From NCBI GenBank assembly GCA_031216915.1, contig CM062297.1, positions 183,652,083 through 183,716,082 on the forward strand: a stretch of DNA of 64,000 nt, read 5' to 3'. Positions 1 through 9,088 of the stretch are shown one piece after another; within the stretch, counting starts at the first letter, position 1; each line of letters starts with the position of its first letter. The DNA comes from Pictodentalium vernedei. Lineage: Eukaryota > Mollusca > Scaphopoda > Dentaliida > Dentaliidae. Under the pieces are notes generated by a model, which did not search any database, was not told the origin of the DNA, and saw only the letters and a list, made by a program, of their open reading frames with translations. Made by a program: the position numbers and the translations under genes.

Positions 1-190
1 CCCATACAGTGAGCCTATTTATCCTCTGGGTACCTCTTTCTGTTTAGTTATGAGACCCTGATTCAGATAGGGGTTCACAGAGGGTAAATTTAGTGATGCT
101 ACTCTGCTGTGCAGGGTAGCATCACAAAATTCACCTTCTGGGCACCTCATTTTGCAGATGTCAGTCTACTTATTTTCTGGCTTGAATGCA
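1..190. mobile_element. Truncated MITE copy at the window edge (family A)
   Basis: This stretch matches, in the opposite orientation, part of the element at 432-695 and 41110-41386. Shared blocks include TTCACCTTCTGGGCACCTCA and the end TTATTTTCTGGCTTG, which is the reverse complement of the left end of the copy at 432. It is cut by the window start, so only one terminal arm is visible. No coding is present. Confidence 0.65.
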
Positions 191-431
191 ACAGTATTCA
201 CTGGCTATACAAGTATACCAAAACACAACCCAAAACTAGAAGACTCACTAAACAAACTCAAGATTCTTGTTATAGTGACAGTTAAACCCTGGTAAGGTAT
301 GTTCTGTACAAAGAGTTTTTGAAAATTTGAAAGGTTATGCATCTGGGTACTGTTTGTTTTTTTAAGTTTAAATTTAAATTGTGTTTTTTAAAATTTTAAC
401 TACAGTTCCAAATTCATTACCTCATCACTTT
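191..431. other. No feature seen
   Basis: AT-rich spacer between two copies of MITE family A. I see no coding, RNA gene or repeat structure in it. Confidence 0.5.
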
Positions 432-695
432 TCAAGCCAGGAAATAAGCAGACTGTCATCTGCAAAATGAGGCCTGCAGAGGGTTAATTTTGTGATTCTA
501 CCCTACACAGCATGGTAGCATCACTAAATTTACCCTCTGTGAACCTGAATATGAATCAAAGTCTCAGGTGAAAAGAGAAAGTGGAACCCAGAAGATATAT
601 TGGGGGATTCTAGCCCACTGCATGGGATAGCACCAGAAAATGCACCCTTTGAGGACCTCCATCTGCAAATAACAGATTGGTTATTTCCAGGCCGG
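432..695. mobile_element. Small inverted-repeat element (MITE family A)
   Basis: About 264 bp with imperfect terminal inverted repeats: the left end AAGCCAGGAAATAAGCAGAC pairs with the right end reading GTTATTTCCAGGCCGG. A second full copy lies at 41110-41386 and a partial one at 1-190. Short open frames inside it resemble those of the other copy only because the DNA is shared; they are not genes. Superfamily unknown, and no clear target duplication is visible. Confidence 0.7.
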
Positions 696-1950
696 CTACT
701 TTTTAATTTGCTCACTGAGGAACACAGGAACCAAAAATCTACTAGAAAGTAAGTCAAGCTACTAAGTCTGTGTGATGATAAAGGTCTGTGTTATGAGGTA
801 TAAATTTACTCAGAAAAATTCTGGGGATTCCAAGATCCATGCAAAATTGTATCAATGCACATCCATTCTAGAATGATCAACATACACACATCAGAAGGAA
901 AAAAATACACACATTTACATACACACACATACCAAAGACAGACAAAACAATAGTTAGTCATATATACCTCGTACATGGCAGCAATAATCCATTTCATTTG
1001 CAGCACATCTAGATGTATGAAGTACAAATTTAAACCTTTGTATATTATGGTAGAGCCCATTTAATTGACTCTCACTCTCACTTTAGGGAATAATCCTGCT
1101 GATTGAATATAACTTCCAACACACAAACCATTTACCATACTTTCAGTACAAATTTGACCTGTTAATTGCATATAAGTTATACACATGTAACATAAACTCC
1201 TTCAATTTGAACAAACAAAAAATCTTGAAATATGTTGAGACAATACCCTGACAATCACCTAATTTCACCTAGTTGTTCACTTCAGTACATCCAATGCAGG
1301 CATTTAGTCTATTATATCTTATTTAACAGAGCATCCTGTCAAAATTTCAAATGCTGAGTAAATATTTCATTGGCATCTTAAGAATATGTTGAATGCTATT
1401 TTATTCTCTTCTGGGATCAATACCATAAAACATTTACAATTGTATCTTCTGTCTGTGACTGCAAATGGTTTTAAAGAACCCTTTAGGATTTTAAAAGCCT
1501 TGGCAATTTACCTACTGGTAAATTGTCATGTCTCTTAAAACATTAATAAATCATTTCGATCATTTATATTCACCTGTACAAAATACACTTCTGAAAAATA
1601 CTACTGTAAATATTTTATAGTATTGGCTCCTGGCTTCATATATCTTCTTAAAAAGTCTAAGAGATGTGTCAGTACAACACGTATGCTCTCATGAGCAAAA
1701 ATACGAGTCTGGAGAACTGATTATCTAAGTTTTCACATCATAAACAAAGTTCAAGGGCAATAACTCCATGAAAAATCATCTGACATTGATCGAACTTGAG
1801 TTGTAGGTACCCATGACAACACATAATAGAAATCAGCCAATGGACAAAGGTTACACAATATGCCCCCGGCCATTTTATGCAGGGGGATAAAAAAAAAAAA
1901 CTGATAAAAAGATTTAACATTTAGGCAAAAAAAATAAAAAAAATTGTTTC
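696..1950. other. AT-rich spacer without recognisable genes
   Basis: About 1.25 kb of AT-rich DNA with short CA-rich stretches near 880-930 and A-runs near 1888-1945. The few short open frames are low in complexity and match no protein I know. I see no RNA gene. Confidence 0.5.
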
Positions 1951-1954
1951 TCAG

Positions 1955-2703
1955 ACCCTCATTTTTAACTAAGTTATAATTCAGGCTCCCACAGTAAACC
2001 CAAATATGAACCCAGGGACATGGCTTGAACAAACCTGAATCTCACGCCCCTAAGCATCCTGCATACCCAATACCAAAAGATTCTGCCTGCTGGATCTGGA
2101 GAAGATGATTTTTAAAGAAATTTGCCTGAAATGCACTAAGTTCAAATTCAGGCTCCTATACTGAGCCCAAATATAAACCCAGGGGGCCGATTTGAACAAA
2201 CTTGAATCAGATCCACCCCACAATGTTGCATACCAAATATCAAAAGATTCTGCCTGCTGGATCTGGAGAAGAAGATTTTTTAAGAAATTTGCCTGAAATG
2301 CACTTAGTTCGAATTCGGGCTTCTATAGTGAGCCCAAATTTGAATCTGGGGGCCGATTTGAACAAACTTGAATCAGACCCACCCCATAATGCTGTATACC
2401 TAATATCAAATGATTCTGCCCACTTGTGCTGGAGAAGAAGATTTTTTAGTAATTTCTCTAATATACATAGGGTGCTATCAGAGTTATGCCCCTATGGAGC
2501 CCCAAGTGGGCATGTCCATTTCATTTGAACAAACTTGAATTAGCATATGGTAATGAACATCCATACCAAGTTTCGAGGAAATCGACCTAGCGGTTTCAGA
2601 GGAGAAGTCATTTGAAAAATGTTCACGATGCCGGACGGACGACAGACGACGGATGGCGATAGACAGCAAGTGATAAGTTTAGCTCCCTTCTGTGAGCTAA
2701 AAA
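1955..2703 (+). mobile_element. 3' part of a HINE (CAAGAGGCC family) with tandem units
   Basis: Roughly three to four units of a ~165 bp repeat are recognisable by the blocks AACAAACTTGAATCAGA, AGATTCTGCCTGCTGGATCT and AATGCACTAAGTTC. They are followed by a GGACGGACGACAGACGACGG tract and a terminal AGCTC...GAGCTAAAAA hairpin at about 2677-2703. This order (tandem units, ACGG-like microsatellite, hairpin, CTAA end) is that of pearl/DINE-1-type non-autonomous Helentron-associated elements. The 5' end with the GGCCCC palindrome is not present here, so the copy looks 5'-truncated. Non-coding. Confidence 0.65.
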
Positions 2704-2854
2704 ACTGCTCGCTCGCATACAATTTTACAAATAATGGCCTGTAAGGTTGAAGAAATATACTTTTTTTACAGATGACCGGTTGCTGTGACGTCAATTTCCA
2801 AAACTAGTTTTTCTTGAGAACTGAGGATGAAAGCATGGTGTTTAGCTATTTGTT

Positions 2855-3140
2855 TACTTATTGGGGTTCAATGACACTTTTTGACAGCCAGAGTCACCTT
2901 GTGTCGGACAGTTTTATGGGAGGAAGCCGGATTTCCATCGAGCAATGGTGATTAACCACCAGACTCCCCAACATACTAACTCTGCACAACCAGAGATAGC
3001 ATTGGTTGAAGACAAACGCACCATTGATGTGCAGTATGCCTTAGCACACAGTGCCACTGTAACCCCACATACACAATCAGGATTGAGTGACTTTCCCAAG
3101 GACACAATGCAGTTGCCCCTGACAGGGATCAAAGTGTGGA
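2855..3140 (-). mobile_element. SINE body fragment (minus orientation)
   Basis: This matches the body of the SINEs at 43602-43990 and 59592-59941: blocks CCCCAACATACTAACTC, GCATTGGTTGAAGACA, TGCAGTATGCCTTAGCACAC and CCCAAGGACACAATGCAGTT. On the minus strand the last block reads as the conserved GTGTCCTTGGG-type core. No tRNA- or 5S-like head with A/B or C boxes can be seen at the expected end, so the copy is partial. The other end carries the variant tail GACAGCCAGAGTCACCTTGT, also present at 6893-6970. Confidence 0.7.
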
Positions 3141-3228
3141 TCTTTGGTTTAAAGTCAAATGCCATAACCACTGATCCACCACCCTCCCTATGGTGTTTCA
3201 CTGTATTCACTTATGAAATGTGCATTAA

Positions 3229-3717
3229 CCCTTTACCCAACGAATCGCCCACATCCGCCCATGTAATATGCAAATCCAGCTGCTGAAAAAATATTATTTT
3301 TCGAAAAATTTCAACAAAACCATATCATGTGACCTCTCTTTGGAACGAGCTCGTCGAGCTCGTTCCAAAGAGGGATCACATGATATGGTTTTGTCGAATT
3401 TTTTTAACCCTTTACCCAACGTAACGGCCAAAACCGGCCAGCGCTATTCTCAAAAATCGCCAATTAATTTTCAAAATATTTTCATTTTTTGTCTCAAAAA
3501 CATAGGTTATGACCCCTCGTTGGAACGAGCTCGACGAGCTCGTTCCAACGAGGGGTCATAACCTATGTTTTTGAGACAAAAAATGAAAAAAATTAGTTAT
3601 TCAAGAATTTTTTTTGCAAGTGTCGTCTGCTTTTCATGTTAGGTAAAAGGTTAAAAAATTTAAAAAAAATGATATTTAAAATAATGAATTTTGAAATCGT
3701 CTGCATTGGGTAAAGGG
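3229..3717. mobile_element. Palindromic TTAA-type MITE, outer copy (piggyBac-like)
   Basis: Begins CCCTTTACCCAACG after TTAA (3225-3228) and ends TTGGGTAAAGGG, so the ends are inverted repeats. The right-hand duplicate reads TTAT, one base changed. The centre is a long hairpin around GAACGAGCTCGTCGAGCTCG. A second TTAA element (3408-3650) sits inside it. TTAA duplication and CCCTTT ends fit the piggyBac superfamily (Looper-like MITEs). Other copies of this subtype: 19827-20071 and 33705-33937. Confidence 0.8.
3408..3650. mobile_element. Palindromic TTAA-type MITE, nested copy
   Basis: A 243 bp element flanked on both sides by TTAA (3404-3407 and 3651-3654), starting CCCTTTACCCAACGTAACGG and ending GTTAGGTAAAAGG. 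It carries its own hairpin centred near 3536 with arms of about 45 bp (GTTGGAACGAGCTCG core). It belongs to a different subtype from its host MITE. Sister copies: 15227-15460 (opposite orientation) and 19586-19822. Confidence 0.85.
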
Positions 3718-4365
3718 TTATTGTTACAACTACCAGAAAGAGCTCTATGAGCCATTTCCAACAGTCTCTCAATTAGCAACATATCATCAGCTTGGCAAGG
3801 AAACCTCCAAGTGAATTATGAGTTAATCCGAGCCTTCATTTTTTATTTATTGTACTGTGATCACAAAAATATAGTTTCTTGATCAGATCACAACTGGGTT
3901 GCAACTAGAGCCCTGCGAAGTTTTGAGATTTGATTTGATTTCGAATCTTAAGTTGATATTCGATTCGATTCAAAATCAGTTGCCCTATTAATTTCCTCTT
4001 GTATCTTTTTCATAGGAACACAGTTTGGTATAAGTCTTCTTCACCGTCTCATAGTTTGGATGGAAATAAAATGTTTAAATAAAAGACTGAGTGTAACTTC
4101 CGCAACATTAACATAAACTAGAACTATCACTGAAGGTGATTAATACCCCCGCTTTGGGTTTTTAGAGGAATGCACTTCTGATCATGTAGGCGAAGGCCAT
4201 AAGGAAATGTATACATAAAGATCATTTTTTGTTGTTGAAATTTGTATTTGCATGTGGCCTTCCACAGAACAGCACTGAATACTTAAAGAGCCCACACATA
4301 TATGGTTTACATTTGGAAAAACACATTTACAATGTGTAACATGTATTCAAAAACGGTTCATTAAT

Positions 4366-5915
4366 GTAGGAGGAGTTGCACACACAAGAATCCCATTTGA
4401 AAACCCATAATAAATCAAAGTTAAAGGGAGATAACCTGGTTAAAATTGTCGCAGATCAAAAATTTGGGAATATGCGTATGTTCACTTAGTTGTGATAATG
4501 TTTGAAAGGTTTCGTCAAAATTGATTGATAAATGTAGGAGGAGTTCCACGCACAAGAATTTCATGTAGAAACCCATAATAAATCTAAGTTAAAGGGAGAT
4601 AACCTAGTTAAAATTGCCACAGCTCTAAAATTTTTGGAATATGCGCATGTTTACTTAGTAGTGATGATGTCTGTAAACTTTTGTCCAAATTGATTGATAA
4701 ATGTAGGAGGAGTTGCGCACACAAGAATTTCATGCAGAAACCCATATTAAATCAAAGTTCAAGAGAGATAACCTGGTTAAAATTGTCGCAGATCAAAAAG
4801 TTGGGAATATGCACATGTTCACTTAGTAGAGATGATGTTTGAAAGGTTTCATCAAAATCGGTTCATTAATGTAGGAGGAGTTGCGCACACAAGAATTTGT
4901 TCGAACGGAAAGACATAATAAATCTAAGTCAAAGGGAGATAACCTGGTTAAAATTGTCGCAGATCAAAAATCTTGGAATATGCGCATGTTCACTTAGTAG
5001 TGATGATGTCTGAAAAGTTTTGTCCAAATTGACTGATAAATGTAGGAGGAGTTGCACGCACAAGAATTTCATGTAGAAACCCATAATAAATCTAAGTTAA
5101 AGGGAGATAACCTAGTTAAAATTGCCACAGCTCAAAAATTTTGGAATATGCGCATGTTCACTTAGTAGTGATGATGTCTGTAAACTTTCGTCCAAATTGA
5201 TTGATAAATGTAGGAGGAGTTGCGCACACAAGAATTTCATGCCGAAACCCATATTAAATCAAAGTTCAAGAGAGATAACCTGGTTAAAATTGTCGCAGAT
5301 CAAAAAGTTTGGAATATGCACATGTTCACTTAGTAGAGATGATGTTTGAAAGGTTTCATCAAAATCGGTTCATTAATGTAGGAGTTGCGCACACAAGAAT
5401 TTGTTCGAACAGAAAGACATAATAAATCTAAGTCAAAGGGAGATAACCTGGTTAAAATTGTCACAGATCAAAAATCTTGGAATATGCGCATGTTCACTTA
5501 GTAGTGATGATGTCTGAAAAGTTTTGTCCAAATTGATTGATAAATGTAGGAGGAGTTGCGCACACAAGAATTTCATGTAGAAACCCATATTAAATCAAAG
5601 TTCAAGAGAGATAACCTGGTTAAAATTGTCGCAGATTAAAAAGTTTGGAATATGCACATGTTCACTTAGTAGAGATGATGTTTGAAAGGTTTCATCAAAA
5701 TCGGTTCATTAATGTAGGAGGAGTTGCGCACACAAGAATTTGTTCGGATGGAAAGACACAATAAATCTAAGTCAAAGGGAGAAAACCTGGTTAAAATTGT
5801 CGCAGATCAAAAATCTTGGAATATGCGCATGTTCACTTAGTAGTGATGATGTCTGAAAAGTTTTGTCCAAATTGATTGATAAATGTAGGAGGAGTTGCAC
5901 ACGCAAGAATTTCAT
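4366..5915 (+). repeat. Tandem array, ~168 bp unit, partly dimeric
   Basis: Each unit starts TGTAGGAGGAGTTGC (at about 4366, 4532, 4700, 4871, 5041, 5208, 5376, 5545, 5715, 5885). Units come in variants: some end CAAATTGATTGATAAATG and others AAAATCGGTTCATTAATG, and the invariant block GGGAGATAACCTGGTTAAAA is in nearly all. The variants alternate in a repeating order, so part of the array has grown by copying two or three units at once. Confidence 0.9.
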
Positions 5916-5926
5916 GTCCGGAAAGA

Positions 5927-5990
5927 CGTACGGACGGACGTACGGACAGACGGACGGACGGACGGACGGACGGACGTACGGACGTACAGG
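5927..5990 (+). repeat. (ACGG)n microsatellite
   Basis: Tetranucleotide ACGG repeats with TACGG and ACAG interruptions. It lies between the tandem array and the terminal hairpin of the element at 4143-6034, the position such a microsatellite takes in pearl-type elements. Confidence 0.95.
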
Positions 5991-6171
5991 GCGATTCCTA
6001 TATAGCCCCCACTTCTTCGAAGCGGGGGTATAATAACACCTTCACTCATGCCACCAGCCATACTAATTTCACATCACTAGTAGTCCCTACCACTGTTAAA
6101 TGCAAATTTAAGGTTTCCAAGCAATGTCGACAATGAGCAGTTAATCCTCACATGGTAATAATATTCCCACT

Positions 6172-6221
6172 ACATCATCAAGGCATGCCATTGACGAACA
6201 CATGCCTTGATGATGTAGTTG
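6172..6221. repeat. Short perfect hairpin
   Basis: A 19 bp arm, ACTACATCATCAAGGCATG, is followed after a ~12 base loop by its complement. It is part of the DNA that surrounds the HINE at 4143-6034. Confidence 0.85.
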
Positions 6222-6631
6222 GTTTATTTTATAGGTCAGGACTTAAACCATCACAGTCGGAACAGATCAGGTTTATAGCACCCATCAGTTATCTTCAGGA
6301 CACCACTGAATCGGTTTGAGGTTCTATTTAATTTCAAATATAAGCCATGATTCGATTCAAATTTGATTCGCAGGACCACAGTTGTGACAAACTTATACAC
6401 CAGTAAATTGAGATTTCATGAATAAAATATTATGAAATTTCAAGACAGGATCACGAAAACCCAATGTAAAGAGTATCTCAGATTCAATTTTCTCTCATTT
6501 CTTTCACACAGGTGAGATTCTACTGTGCTATGTGGAGATAAGCATAAATATGATTTTGATCAGATTGTGACTCAATCGCAATCAGATTGAAATTCTCTCT
6601 CAGCATTTGTGATCACAATACTATAATTGTT

Positions 6632-6877
6632 TACCTAATGTAACACTGACATCCTGTTAATGCTATTCACACACATCACCATTCAAACTTTACGATTTTT
6701 TCCCATTTCTGTCTCCAAAATCAGGGCTTATGACCATTCACTGGAATAAGCCCCTCCAGTCCATTCCATTGAAGGGGCTATAAGCTGTGTTTTTGAAACA
6801 AAAAATAAATTTTTTTTTGTTATTCAAAATTTTTTTGCAGGTGTCAACTGCTTGTTGTGTTCGGTACATGGGTTATT
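6632..6877. mobile_element. Old, diverged copy of the TTAA MITE
   Basis: Shares with the inner MITE subtype the order: TTTACCTAATGTAAC start, a TGTCTCCAAAA block, a damaged central palindrome around GGAATAAGCCCCTCCAGTCC, GTTATTCAAAATTTTTTTGC, and a GGTACATGGGTTA end. Many substitutions, and TTAA is not preserved. It is much older than the copies at 3408 and 15227. Confidence 0.6.
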
Positions 6878-6975
6878 TATTTATTTATTTCAGTCTGACA
6901 ACACTTTCGATAGCCAAAGTCACCTGATGTTGGACAGTTTTATGAGTGGAGGAAGACAGGATGACCAGATAATAG
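6878..6975 (-). mobile_element. SINE tail fragment
   Basis: The ATTTATTTATTTCAGTCTGA and GCCAAAGTCACCTGATGTTG blocks match the variant tail at 2855-2930. Only the 3' part of the SINE is present. Confidence 0.5.
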
Positions 6976-6989
6976 AAATAAAGTCGGAA

Positions 6990-7650
6990 TGAAACTGTAA
7001 TCACAGGTGCACAGGTTCCTATGGTAGTGAACATCCATACCAAGTTTCAAAGAAATTGACCTATAAACATTTATGAAAATCTCTGGGAAAAATTCAGGCA
7101 TTCAAGATGAAAAGGAGCATAACTCTGGGGAAAAAAGTCTGATCAAAACTATAATTTCAGGTGCACAGGTTCCCATGGTTGTGAATTATCTTACCAAGTT
7201 TCAACGAAATCGACCCTTAATCATCTGAGAACAGCTCCGGACAAAATTCTAGAAAATTCAGACATTCTATGATGAAAAGGAGCATAACTCTGGCAAAAAG
7301 AAATTCCAGTCGAAACAATAATAGCAGGTGCACACGTTCCCATGGTACTAAACATCTGCACCAAGTTTCAAAGGAATCGACACATAAACATCTGAGAAAA
7401 TCTCCAGACAAAATTCTAGATCTGCTTTTTCAAGATGAAAAGGGGCATAACTGTGGTAAAAATAATCTGATCGGAACTAAAATCGCAGGTGCACAGGTGC
7501 CCATGGTGGTGAACATTCATGCCAAGTTTCCAGCAAATTGGTCCATAAACATCTGAGAAAATCTCCGGACAAAATTATGTGGACGGACAGGGTGATTCTA
7601 GTATACCCGTTTCCCCCCAACTCATTGTGGGAGGGGAGGGGGGTATAATA
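6990..7650 (+). mobile_element. HINE-like fragment with ~160 bp tandem units
   Basis: About four units are marked by CAGGTGCACAGGTTCC and CCAAGTTTCAA (starts near 7010, 7158, 7325, 7486), then a GGACGGACAGGGTGATTC tract. The end is a C-rich/G-rich hairpin (CCCCCCAACTC...GAGGGG) followed by GGTATAATAC. The end resembles that of the element at 4143-6034, so this is a relative with another repeat unit. The 5' end is not recognisable. Non-coding. Confidence 0.65.
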
Positions 7651-7656
7651 CGTTTT

Positions 7657-8135
7657 CAGGGACCGACCTGGGCATGCACCAGTGCGTATTTGGTTCTGAA
7701 ACATCAGGACCTGGCTCTTAAATCTCAGAAATAGGCTTCTCAGTTGGCGCGTAACTTCTCAGATCATATTTTGATATTCTTTCGATGGATAATCGAGAGA
7801 GACACTCTTACATGTATTATATATATGATTATCATTTATCATTGTTGTAGAGTGCTTAAGTTAATACTTCAAGTCTTAATTACCAAGCATTAAACTTCAC
7901 TGTGGTTTCTGATCAAGTCTTGGCTGCCTAAATAAACAGCCAAGACTTGATCAGAAACCACAGTGAAGATTAATGTTTGTTATAGCGTACTAAATGAAAA
8001 TGATGAGAGCTATTACATACTTGCAGTGTGTGTTACAAACAGCAGTGTGACTCTGTAAATTGAAATCTGGCGCATGAATTGAAAAAATAGGCTCCGAGGC
8101 TAGAGTGTATTTTAAATAGTCCTGATCGGTCCCTG
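7657..8135. mobile_element. Fold-back element with 10 bp terminal inverted repeats
   Basis: The left end CAGGGACCGA and right end TCGGTCCCTG are perfect inverted repeats, flanked by a 5 bp direct repeat GTTTT (7652-7656 and 8136-8140). A 36 bp-arm hairpin sits in the centre (about 7888-7967, arm core CTTGATCAGAAACCACAGTG). The CAGGG termini suggest hAT, but the duplication is not 8 bp, so the superfamily is open. Confidence 0.5.
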
Positions 8136-8140
8136 GTTTT

Positions 8141-8470
8141 AAGATAAGTACTATAAACTATGTATCTTTCTCTTCATACATTGATCAAACCAGAATCTGA
8201 CATCATTTTGTCATCAAGATGTCAGATTCTGATTTTATCCGTGCAGAAGCAGCAGTATACTTAGTTTATTGTGGTTATGCTACAACTTATTTTGACTTGT
8301 ACTGTAAAAAAACAATACAGTTTGTCCAAATTTACCCAATTTGGCTCTTTGCCCAGCAACAGAGCCAGGATTACAAGTAAAAATCAACTATAAAATAAAT
8401 GCACACATTTCATAAATATTGCTTTGGCACTTGCAGAACTTCTGAGACCACTGCACTGGGCTGAGAATTG
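8141..8470. repeat. Repeat family P; carries an unoccupied HINE target
   Basis: The blocks CTATAAACTATGTATCTTTC, GTCAGATTCTGATTTTATC and TACAACTTATTTTGACTTGT recur at 12480-12648 plus 14853-15010 (split by a HINE) and at 56690-57000. At 8301-8320 the sequence ACTGTAAAAAAACAATACAG is the uninterrupted form of the target that is split at 12649/14852. Non-coding. Confidence 0.75.
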
Positions 8471-9088
8471 TAAACAAGAAAATTGTTCCAAAGAGAGGTC
8501 ACAAGCTATAATTTTGAGGCAAAAACTGAAAATATTTAGTTGTTGAAGAATTTTCCTTATCTGTGATTCATGTTAAGAAAAGCAGATCTCCTGCAGATCT
8601 TTGAAAACCATTGCACAACTTGCAATTTGAAAATCATTTTTCCAGGATTTGGAAAACCCTTGAATACCACTCACTATCGTTGAAAGTTCTGGAAAACGTT
8701 TTTTTTTTGTGAATATTACATCCAAGGTTGTTTTTATGCCTTAGCATGTTTTAACATTTAATGATGTATTGATACTTTCAGCATTTTCCAGTCAAATTGG
8801 TTGGTAATGTTGAAGAAGATTCCAAAGATGCCTCCATGAGGCTGTGATGGGCTGATCAATGTGACCTTTTGTTTCAACCAATCCAGTCCTGAAGTATTAC
8901 TTGATAAAAATACACTTGTGTCAAAAATATATGGAGTACTGGATCTAAAGCATGCCCAGTAGAAAGTGCAAACTCCAAACCAACTGGGTCTTGAAAGAAG
9001 AGTAGAGCAAGTGGCTACAGTACAGTCACCGTGGGCTGGTCGTAATCCACGTATGGGCAGCGTTGTCCACACATGCATTACCAGGTAA
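8471..9088. other. No confirmed gene; old MITE debris
   Basis: 8480-8590 holds decayed TTAA-MITE sequence (GTTCCAAAGAGAGGTCACAA). The remainder has no feature I can support. An exon-like piece at 8782-9084 was considered and rejected. Confidence 0.4.

Larger units (their letters stand above)
4143..6034 (+). mobile_element. HINE/pearl-like element with ten-unit array and ACGG microsatellite
   Basis: Starts TACCCCCGCTTTGGG and ends with a hairpin CCCCCACTTC...GAAGCGGGGG followed by TATAATAA. Between these lie a ~220 bp left arm, about ten tandem units of ~168 bp (4366-5915), and an (ACGG)n tract (5927-5990). The terminal CCCCCGCTT at the 5' end is the complement of the 3' hairpin arm, the subterminal repeat arrangement reported for Helentron-associated elements. 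Non-coding. It interrupts a near-palindromic target (GAAGGTGATT / AACACCTTC). Confidence 0.75.

Noticed and set aside
530-757. 75-residue minus-strand frame with a similar frame at 41212-41436.
   Set aside because: The likeness comes from the shared MITE A DNA; the frames extend unevenly outside it and show no codon bias or known motif.
4366-5915. Possible CRISPR-like array because of regular repeats.
   Set aside because: The whole 168 bp unit is repeated with no unique spacers; eukaryotic HINE array.
8782-9084. Exon-like piece between TTTCAG and ACCAG|GTAATA with partly open plus-strand frame.
   Set aside because: The frame has at least two stops, resembles no protein I know, and the 'donor' GTAATA is part of repeat family R as shown by the copy at 44015.
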